From Pogostemon cablin (lineage: Eukaryota > Streptophyta > Magnoliopsida > Lamiales > Lamiaceae), in the NCBI GenBank assembly GCA_023678885.1, contig CM042986.1, positions 1,054,001 through 1,118,000 of the forward strand: DNA of 64,000 bases, read 5' to 3'. Within the stretch, counting starts at the first letter, position 1; each line of letters starts with the position of its first letter. Position numbers and translations under genes: made by a program. Below are positions 22,697-30,886 of this stretch, in pieces. The notes beneath the pieces are model-generated. The model did not search any database and was not told where the DNA came from. It saw only the letters and a program-made list of their open reading frames with translations.

Positions 22697-23995
22697 TCAG
22701 CTCTCCAATTCTAATCCATAAGTCCCATCTTTGCGCAAACTCATATCAAACACTTCTGAATTCATCTTTTCCTTTTTTGTATAACTGTTGCTCCTCCTGA
22801 ATTCTCGATGTGTCCCACCAGGTCTAGGACTCCTCCTTTCATCCCTATTATAGAATCTTGCATCCCTGGAATCATTTCCTTCTGTATCACTCGAATACAT
22901 TCTTGAACTTCCGTTCTTCTTCAGATTTCCCCTAAAATTCTGAATTTTGCCTTCTTTTGCAACACCTTCCAAGCTTCTCCGCCTCATATCACCTACATTT
23001 TTTCCAAAATCTGAACCATTTTGATTGCTTCTCGAATTCCTACCATAGTCCTTTGCCCGTAGACCATTCTTTCCTAAATTTCGACTAACTTCGCCAGAGC
23101 TTGAATTTTCTTCATAACCGAATACATTCTTGGATTCCCTGTTATAAAATCTTGCATCCCCTGATCTTTTTCCTCCTGAATCACTCAAATACATTCTTGA
23201 ACTTTCCTTCTTTCTAAGATTCCCCTGAAAATTCATATTTTCGCTTTCTTTTGCAACACCCTGCAAGCTTCTCCGATTGAGATCGCTCACATTTCTTCCA
23301 TTGTCCAAACCATTTTGATTGCTCCTTGAATTCCCATCATACCCCGTTACTCGGACCCCCAATTTCCCTAAATTTTCACTATCATCTCTAGAGCCTGACT
23401 CTTCTTCCAAGCCGAAGCTCTCAAATTCATCAACCGCAGCATCCAAATCATGCGTTTTACGATATGGTTTAACACTATGAACAACCCCTTTGGGGAAAAA
23501 CCTTGCAGACGGCAAACCATTATCAGCCCTAAACAACTCCGGCCCATCCCTTTCAGACCACAAATCAAGCCCACCGGGCTTCTGAAACCTGTCCGCCAGT
23601 ACCTTCAATTGCTCATCAGCATCCACGGAGAACAAATTCGGCGGCTTCTCAACTGTTTCCCATGGGCGTTCGAGTTCGGAAACAGCAGCCTTGAGCTCCG
23701 CCCGTTTCCTCATTTCATATATTTGTCGTTCGCGGGCTAAACGGGCTTTCAGAAGTTGCTTTGCCTTTTTGGCCTGCATTCTTTTCCACTGCCATTTGGA
23801 GACCCCTCCAGGATAGGTTCTCGGTCCACCACCCATCCGAATCAGCGTCGTTCTGTAGGTTTTAGAGGTGTGATTAATGAGAGATAGGTTCGAGAGTTTG
23901 GTGGTGAGGCATAGTGATCGGGAGGACATGAAATCGGCCGACAGAGCTTTTGCTGACGAGAGGGATTGTGAAGTTACTGGAATTGAGAGAGACAT
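22697..23995 (-). CDS. Basic, probably plastid-targeted protein with GGGPRTYPGG motif and two 98-residue repeats
   Basis: Single-exon frame of 432 residues. Residues 1-50 are rich in Ser, Thr and Leu and poor in acids, as in a chloroplast transit peptide. Residues 55-75 carry GGGPRTYPGGVSKWQWKRM, followed by a basic helical stretch (75-110) likely to form a coiled coil. As I recall, this motif also occurs near the N-terminus of some plant DEAD-box RNA helicases, but no helicase motif is present here. Residues 120-175 are a second conserved-looking block (LFSVDADEQLKVLADRFQ, then LPSARFFPKGVVHS). Residues 203-398 are two imperfect copies of a 98-residue unit, each with NSRSNQNG and ARFYNR at the same place. 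Function unknown; organelle RNA biology is a guess. Its paralogue at 16375-16915 is a fragment. An unspliced 3' extension cannot be excluded. Confidence 0.85.
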   Translation of the reverse strand: MSLSIPVTSQSLSSAKALSADFMSSRSLCLTTKLSNLSLINHTSKTYRTTLIRMGGGPRTYPGGVSKWQWKRMQAKKAKQLLKARLARERQIYEMRKRAELKAAVSELERPWETVEKPPNLFSVDADEQLKVLADRFQKPGGLDLWSERDGPELFRADNGLPSARFFPKGVVHSVKPYRKTHDLDAAVDEFESFGLEEESGSRDDSENLGKLGVRVTGYDGNSRSNQNGLDNGRNVSDLNRRSLQGVAKESENMNFQGNLRKKESSRMYLSDSGGKRSGDARFYNRESKNVFGYEENSSSGEVSRNLGKNGLRAKDYGRNSRSNQNGSDFGKNVGDMRRRSLEGVAKEGKIQNFRGNLKKNGSSRMYSSDTEGNDSRDARFYNRDERRSPRPGGTHREFRRSNSYTKKEKMNSEVFDMSLRKDGTYGLELES

Positions 23996-24112
23996 CCTGC
24001 AAATTCTACAAAATTAACCTGCAATATGCGTGAGTCTGTGTGACAGAGTGAGAGAGAGGTGGGGAGAGGGAGACGATGAAGATGAGAGAGAAAATCTGTT
24101 GTTTACAAGAGT

Positions 24113-24257
24113 TGGGCTTTGATTTTTTAAAATTATAGATAGGGCTTGGCCCAAGCCACAGATGTTTATTTGGGCTTCAATCGTTAATAGTTTGATTGAC
24201 AACCATAAAAATCCAAAATTTAAGCCCCTTTCCCCCAAAAATTTAACTATTTGGGCA
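24113..24257. promoter_or_regulatory. Site II (TGGGCY) motifs upstream of the basic-protein gene
   Basis: TTGGGCTTT (24112-24120), the palindrome CTTGGCCCAAG (24145-24155), TTGGGCTTC (24170-24178) and TTGGGCAG (24251-24258) lie 115-265 bp upstream of the start. Clustered site II boxes are common in plant nuclear genes for organelle, ribosome and proteasome proteins. This fits the predicted plastid role. Confidence 0.55.
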
Positions 24258-24510
24258 GGGTCATTCATAGAATATTAATTATACGAGCAATACACGTGTT
24301 GTTAAAAGGGAAATTAAAATATTAATGTTAAATTATTAAGAATTATAATCAATATATATTTAAAATAAAATTATTAAGGAAAAAGTTTCTGTGAATCTGA
24401 GCCTATATATCTTAGGGAAAAAGTTCAGTAAGACAGTTCAAAAAAATGACAAGATTTTAAAAAAATATATATATACTATTTGACTAACATGAAAAGTGAT
24501 AATCATCAAA

Positions 24511-25266
24511 GGGCGACGCTATTGCTACCCAAAAAATTACTAAAGACACCCGATTATTTAAAAAACTATTTATGAAAAGACTGTAGTAACCATCATTCAA
24601 AATAAAGCATTCAAAATTCTAAAATCAATAATTCAAAATCTAAAATTGCTATTTACACCCAAATGGAAACATAAATTCTCATATACTACACTACATGGAA
24701 TTGCGGAAATTTTTAGTTCTTGATAGATTCAGTCGAATTGAGTAGTTCATCATCTATTTCTTTTTTAATCATTATCATATTTAATTAATTCTTGTGTTTT
24801 TGGGATTTGAATTCACGTCAATGATATATTTCAGAAATCTCCAACTATATATATATTCTCAACTACTCCACAAAATATTATTTGAATCTATTTAAAATTA
24901 AATTAGGGTTTATAATTAATCCTCTCATAATCTATTTTATAAGGAAAATTTATTTGAAGTGAAATCCTTGAACCCATTGAAATACCTATTTAAACACAAT
25001 GAACCCAAATGCAGATGGAATAGGATTTGAAGGAAGAGAAGAAGATGAAATCAAATCGTGTTCAAATTATTGAGTGAAACCTTTTGGAAATGCCATCAAC
25101 CTCGATTTTTCTTCATGCTTAATAAAGATCCAAAAATTATGGAAAATGGATGGTTAATTTTAGAATTAGTTTTTTTTTTTAATTTTAAGATATTTGGATG
25201 TATATTTGGTTATTTTAAAATAGTTATGTGACTTTAGTAATCTTTTGGGTGGTAATAGCGCCGCTC
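24511..25266. mobile_element. Mutator-like MITE with 9-bp target duplication
   Basis: A perfect 9-bp duplication, ATCATCAAA, flanks the element at 24502-24510 and 25267-25275. The ends GGGCGACGCTATTGCTACCC and (reverse complement) GAGCGGCGCTATTACCACCC form inverted repeats of about 40 bp. A 9-bp duplication is typical of Mutator-like elements. The 756-bp interior has no meaningful reading frame, so it is non-autonomous. Confidence 0.88.
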
Positions 25267-25679
25267 ATCATCAAAATGTATTATTCCATATCATATCGTA
25301 ATATATAAATAAAAAGGTGACAACATTTTTACTAAAGTAATTTGAATTTTGACTGTTTTCCTTGTAGGGATAATTTTTTATTTATTTTAGGATCAACATT
25401 GTTTTTTGACATTGGAAAATCCTTTTTGTGATAAATTAAGAGGCTCACGTATACATTCTCCTAATCATGAATCCATTTAAAAGTAACAATAAAAAAAGAA
25501 TAGCAGAGAAATTGTGATTATACACATGACAGAGAATACCGTGAAGAACAGAACATGTGTGATTAAACATGAAATTAAAATTAGTCTTTAACAAATGAGA
25601 AAGCAAAATAAAGGTGAAAGTAGTAATTACATCTCAGCAGATAAAGGAAGAGTTAGCAGAATCACTACATAAGTAATTG

Positions 25680-26256
25680 TATCAAAGCAAAAGCAGATTT
25701 TCTACATGTTTGAAGGCACGAAGCTTTTCCGTAGTTGGCGGAAGGTCATTGTGAATCTCTACAAGTGTATTCTTACTCTTGTCAAACACCATATAAAACC
25801 CCCCTCTCATCCCTCCTAATACTCCTAATATCATGAAGTAGGATCTCATTTTCGCTCACTTGACACAAGGGTAAGAGGCATAAGTATTCTGATCTGTACC
25901 CGCATAAACACTCCTCAGACTCCATCCATTCATCACCACTACTAACTTTTTTCATTATCTCAGTCAGGTTTTTAGTAGCTCAGCAACATGCAATCCATTG
26001 GCAACATGCAATCCATCATCACCAGTTCGGTACTCCCATGCAATTAGTTTTCGGAAGGTCGGATTCTTGTAGTGCTGCAGGCGAATTTTGGATCGGAGAT
26101 AGTGACCTCCCACTGTTTGCAAACCATCCTGAATCTAATTAAATCCTTCACAGGTAATCGAGACAAGATCATGTTCTCTATTATGTCATGTGGAAGACTA
26201 GGACTAGCAATCTTCTCTTCCACTTTCCACCTTCCAACATCACACACTTCTGTCAT
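25680..26256 (-). pseudogene. F-box gene remnant (copy B)
   Basis: The 5' part (26256-26044) still encodes MTEVCDVGRWK, the F-box core SLPHDII and FRMVCKQW, closely matching the F-box gene at 18587-17440. A large internal deletion then joins this to the C-terminal coding part (about 25680-25980, matching LVEIHN and the region before the stop). Frame is lost at the junction. A short word (CAACATGCAATCCAT) is repeated around 25985-26020, at the deletion scar. It is a clear pseudogene and the mirror image of what happened in copy A. Confidence 0.9.
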
Positions 26257-26990
26257 ACTTCTGATTCAAATTCTCACAATGATTCCATAGTATTGAAACC
26301 TAAAACAATTATTTAGGTTCAATAATAACTCTCATTAAAACAACAAACAAAAAAAAGCCAACAAAGAGAACAGATGAGATGATAATTAAGTGACAAGTCT
26401 CCAAACCCAACAAAGCCAAGCCTAACCCTTCCAAAGCCTAAACCTTTTCCTTGAAGGAACAGAGGCTCAAATTCAACCAAAATCAAACGAATCAAATTAA
26501 TAAACAATGGTTTTTGGATCATTAAGGAGAATAGGAACGAGCCTACCAGAGAGAATTAAATAACACAACTTTCAATCAAATTGCAATCCCATCACTAAAT
26601 ATTCATACTTAAAAGAACCCAAATACACTTTCAACACTAGTCGTTCATCAAGTTTTGATTACATAAAATTTAATAGCAGAAACGCAACAATTAAAACGAT
26701 AACAATATACCATCTCAGAAACAAGGTCGTAATCTCACTCCATCTACCTTCCGTTCATCAAGCCTTAATAAACACAACTAATAAAGCAGAAACAGCAGAT
26801 TAACGATCTACAATCTCGGAATTCGGAAACAAGGTATTTAGACAGAGATTAACTACAATGGGAGGGAGGGCAGAAGATTTGATTACATCAGCACAGGTTA
26901 GGTTTTTACAAATTAAACATATTTGGCAGATATGTTTGAAGCCCATGGGTCGGCCGTTTTGCCCTAATAAAAAAGAGAATTTATGAGTGC

Positions 26991-27774
26991 ATATTTTATG
27001 AGTGCTAACCGAGAGAGAAAGAGCGGAGGGGGCGGATTGAACTCAGCCCAAATAAAATATTAAATTAAAGTAAAATACAACCCGCTCAGTCCAATTGGGC
27101 AGGGTAATTTGTGGAATATTATTAGAATTTAATTATTAATTTTAATAATTATCAAAAGAGGGTGTTATTGCCACACACGTAGAGTTTTACAATTGTGAAG
27201 ATGCTAATCTATATGCATCTAAAAGATTATTATTATTATTATTATATTTTCCCTCCTAATATTTTGTTGTAGACGTGAATAAATAAGTATTGTTGATGAA
27301 GATTCCAAGAAACTAGAGCATTAGAACTAAGAAGCAATAAAAATGAGTATTTCGTACTCCAATTAATTTAAGATAATTGTTTTGGCTTTCCAAAATTGGA
27401 GAGCCAAATAAATTTTATTGTTATTTTAAAAGACTGTGGAGGTAAAAATTTATTCGGAGGGCTTCAGAGATGCTATAAGTATGCATGAACATATTTTTTA
27501 ATTAATTAATTGACTTATGGGCAGTAGGTTTCATCAAAATCAAAATGTAATAATAATAAGAAGGTGCATGGAGATTGTTGGGACAGCTGTTTGACGGTGG
27601 AGACTCGAGTTTCAAAGTGTAGTTTCAATTCAACACCAGTTTGTTATTTTCACCAAGTGTCTCATGTCTCCTTAATTCAATTCAAACCTTTGCTTGCACT
27701 TCATTTATTCAACCTCTATATATTCTTTCTTGATTGATTTCCTACATTCAATTATACTAGAAAAACTTGTCATA
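26991..27774. promoter_or_regulatory. Upstream region of the small membrane protein gene
   Basis: No gene. A TATA-like CTATATATTC at 27715-27724 lies about 55 bp before the chosen ATG, which would put the transcription start close to it. A (TTA)n stretch occurs near 27228-27246. Confidence 0.4.
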
Positions 27775-28095
27775 ATGGGTAATTGGGTTCTTGTTTTATG
27801 TTTGATCTTCTCTTCTGGTTTCTTAATAGCTCAAGATAAACATGCCTTAGTTACGGCCCCAAAACTTGGTCAAAGCAAGATTTCCAGCCCGAGCCCATCT
27901 GAACAGGTGATGATCGGCAACCACCACCACCACCAGCGTTCGATGGATAAATCAGTTGCCGGCGGTGGTGCGATTGTTGGGATTCTAGCGGCCGGTTTTG
28001 TGGTGGCGGTTTTCTGTTACATCCGTGCAATTCGAAGAAAACACGACCAACCGACGGTCCATGTCGGAAATGGAAAGAATGTAGAATCTGCCTAG
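27775..28095 (+). CDS. Small type I membrane protein, function unknown
   Basis: Frame of 106 residues from the ATG at 27775. I prefer this to the upstream ATG at 27694 because it gives a classic signal peptide (MGNWVLVLCLIFSSGFLIA, residues 1-19). The short extracellular part has SSPSPSEQ, a possible arabinogalactan-type proline hydroxylation site, and four histidines (50-53). A Gly/Ala/Val transmembrane helix at about 61-82 is followed by a basic cytoplasmic stretch (RAIRRKH) and a hydrophilic tail. I do not recognise the family with confidence; small plant type I membrane proteins of this build are common and uncharacterised. It is a single exon with a clear stop. Confidence 0.75.
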   Translation: MGNWVLVLCLIFSSGFLIAQDKHALVTAPKLGQSKISSPSPSEQVMIGNHHHHQRSMDKSVAGGGAIVGILAAGFVVAVFCYIRAIRRKHDQPTVHVGNGKNVESA

Positions 28096-28526
28096 CTACC
28101 TAATTTCTTGCTTCTTTTGCTCAACTATAAATGTATGAGTTGATCATGTTGATAGCTTTACACTAGATGTACATGTGTTGGTTTTATTTTATGGTGATGT
28201 ATATGTATATTTATTAATTAGTGTATTATTATTTTTATATAAAGTTGTTTATTAAAAAATTAATCGAAAAATATTGGTTTTATTCGATAATGTATTGCTA
28301 TTTAAAAAAAAGTTAGATACTAGGTGCACCCGAGTGCACTCTTGCACTCGTATATGGTGCACTCTTGCACTCGTATATGCAGTGACGAAGCCAGCATTTT
28401 CAGTCAGGGGGGCCAATTATCAATAACATAAAACATAGTTTATGAAAATGGAGAGTAATGCCAATTTTCAACAAATCAAAATGGTAAATATAATTTCATC
28501 AACATTAAAAAATAAAACCTAATAAA

Positions 28527-29486
28527 CTACAATATCCCTCTTCGATTCTTCATGTTTTGAAAGCCCTGCATGATGGATTCATTGCTAAATCTTCGAAAAA
28601 CATCTTTCTCAATGTAAGCCACCAAACAATCATTCAATAATGCATCTCCCATTTTATTGCGAAGTGAAGTTTTGATGAATTTCATTGCTGAAAATGTTCT
28701 TTCCACTGTGGCAGTGGCAACTGGTAAGATCAATGATAACTTTAGCAGCAAATAAACTAATGGAAAAAGAATATGTCTATTTGTAGCAACTATCTTATGG
28801 GCGAGACCACCTATTCCAACTACATTGGAGAAGTTGTAATCAGAACAGACATCAACAATAAAATTCTCAAGCTGACTTTCAAGTTCAAGTAGAGCAACTT
28901 CGGTAATGTCAGATGGATAATATCTTGCAAGTTGAAGCAACTTATTTTTATCAAATGCCGAAAATGAATCTTTTGGATCAAAACATGACATACATAAATG
29001 CAATTCGGTATTAACTTCATTAAAACAGAGATTTAGCTCTTGAACTTGCATGTCAATCACCGAGTAAAATAAATCAACACGATAATGGTGAAGATTAGTA
29101 TTTTTCTCAACTCTACGCCTTGATCTCCCCCGAGCTACGTATAATTCTTCCATGTTTATCATTGATATCTCATGTTTGATACAATAATCAGAAACTTCAG
29201 CCAATAAAGTATCCCAATGTTCATCTCTAACTAATTGCAAACGAGTTTTTGACACTTTCACAAGACTCATTGCATTAACAATATCCTGATCTTTCCTTTG
29301 TAGAACTTGTGATAATTCATGCGTAATTCCCAATATATTTTTCATAAGATGTAATATGAACACAAACTCAAACTTATTGATGATATCCAATATATCAAAT
29401 GCTTCAGCCCTTTGCAAAGCATCAATACCACTATCTCCAATATCCTCAAGAACATCAACAACTGAAGAAAATAAATATCTCTCCAT
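28527..29486 (-). CDS. hAT transposase, C-terminal part (ZMYM1-like / DUF4371 type)
   Basis: Open frame of 319 residues. The C-terminal segment ATVERTFSAMKFIKTSLRNK (about residues 256-275), then DALLNDCLVAYIE, is the hAT dimerisation domain. Upstream residues resemble the region of hAT transposases annotated as zinc finger MYM-type 1-like proteins. The BED/TTF zinc finger, DUF4371 part and first catalytic residues are absent. Just upstream of the frame the sequence TTTTTTAG is a possible splice acceptor, so this may be a last exon whose upstream exons were deleted. No internal stop has accumulated, which suggests a fairly young truncation. Confidence 0.85.
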   Translation of the reverse strand: MERYLFSSVVDVLEDIGDSGIDALQRAEAFDILDIINKFEFVFILHLMKNILGITHELSQVLQRKDQDIVNAMSLVKVSKTRLQLVRDEHWDTLLAEVSDYCIKHEISMINMEELYVARGRSRRRVEKNTNLHHYRVDLFYSVIDMQVQELNLCFNEVNTELHLCMSCFDPKDSFSAFDKNKLLQLARYYPSDITEVALLELESQLENFIVDVCSDYNFSNVVGIGGLAHKIVATNRHILFPLVYLLLKLSLILPVATATVERTFSAMKFIKTSLRNKMGDALLNDCLVAYIEKDVFRRFSNESIMQGFQNMKNRRGIL

Positions 29487-29866
29487 TGCCTAAAAAAGAT
29501 TAACATAATTAAATTTAAAACTATAAAATACTTGAAAATAACAAATTATAATAACAATATTGTTAATATAATTGTGTTTCCAATAATTAAATTACAAAAA
29601 ATAGAATAATAAATGTTAAATTAACTAAAATATTTATTCTCCGCATACAAAGATACGATGAAATACAAGACAACAACGCAAGATGGTAGGAGTATATATA
29701 TAATAATAATAAAAAAAAGACAAACAAAAAATTTAAATAATAATCATTAATTAGATTAAAATAAAAAAAATCAACTAAAAGAAATAAAAGACATACCTGC
29801 TGATTCGTGAGCACACTGTCAAGTAAATTATAATTTTTGGTAATTGGTATACAGAGAGTAAATATA

Positions 29867-29869
<3 letters not shown>

Positions 29870-29892
<23 letters not shown>
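29870..29892. repeat. AT microsatellite inside the hAT element
   Basis: A run of about eleven AT units in the 5' non-coding part of the hAT element. Confidence 0.8.
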
Positions 29893-29898
<6 letters not shown>

Positions 29899-30886
29899 GT
29901 GTGTGTTAAATATTTGATATCTTAAATCTAAAGGAATAAAGAAAAGATAAAAAAAGGAATATATCTATCTAATAATAATATGCAATCTGTCACATAATAA
30001 TCAGTTAAAATTACTGTAGATAATAATGGCATAATGCAATCCATAATCAAAAAGATTACACTAATCAACCGTATTGTATATTTATTTATTAATATTATAT
30101 ATATATATTAAATATGTGAAATTACAAAAATACCCCTAATTTTTTTAGAAAAATTATGGGGGGCACCGCCCCCTGGTCCTTAACTCCCTCCGTCGTTGCG
30201 TATATGTATAATTTTTTATTCTATTTTGTATACATGTTATTCTATTTTGTATACGTGTTTCTTAATAATTGTATACTTTTTTCACAAGAAATTTTTTCAT
30301 TAAAAAAACTATCATACATATGTGTATATTTTTTATACAATAGATTTCACTCAATTTTCATTAAAAAAACTAACAATTAAATTGTATATATTTTTGTTCA
30401 TAATTATATATTATATTTTAGTTTATATTTGTATACATTTTTTTAAAGTGGGTGCATAGAATGCACAGGAGTGCACATTATAATTAGCCTTTAAAAAAAA
30501 AATACTAAAATTTTATCAATAAATTAAATTTTAACTTTCTTCCATTATTATTACTTTCAAACCAAAACGAAATTCATGGTGAAATCAAGATCGCTCTTTA
30601 ATACTCCATAATGAGAAGTTACTCTACAGTAGTCTAGTAGAGATGGTTATTTTATTATTATTATTTTTTTTTTTGTTTAATAAGTAGTATTACTGATGTT
30701 ATTATTAATTAACGAAAGAAGAGAAAAAATACTAATCGAATAAGATATAATTTTTTATGAAATAAGGAAACCCTAACCGTAAACTCTCGTAAACATCATT
30801 AATATAATTCCCTAAACCCTCGTAAACATCATTATAATTTATAAATACTCAAAAAGATTGGAAAATTAAATCAGGGGAGTAGGCTT

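Larger units (their letters stand above)
20180..26990. repeat. Tandem segmental duplication, copy B
   Basis: Collinear with copy A (13640-19335). Copy B keeps the intact basic-protein gene. It has lost the middle of its F-box gene and has gained a 57-bp SINE piece (20273-20329) and a Mutator-like MITE (24511-25266). Confidence 0.9.
28380..30198 (-). mobile_element. hAT-type DNA transposon, truncated
   Basis: An exact 8-bp target duplication, CGTATATG, at 28372-28379 and 30199-30206 is the hAT hallmark. The ends CAGTGACGAAG and (reverse complement) CAACGACGGAG form short imperfect inverted repeats. GC-rich blocks lie just inside both ends (GGGGGGCC; GGGGGGCACCGCCCCC). It contains the 3' part of a transposase gene on the minus strand. 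At 1819 bp it is shorter than an autonomous hAT, so it is likely an internally deleted derivative. Confidence 0.92.
28320..30490. mobile_element. Old GTGCAC-ended repeat carrying the hAT insertion
   Basis: The left part holds GGTGCACCCGAGTGCACTC (near 28323). The right part ends in GGGTGCATAGAATGCACAGG and GAGTGCAC (near 30450-30478). These look like the two ends of an older inverted-repeat element, split by the hAT insertion at 28380-30198. The left side also has a 22-bp tandem duplication ending CGTATATG. The outer boundaries are uncertain. Confidence 0.4.
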
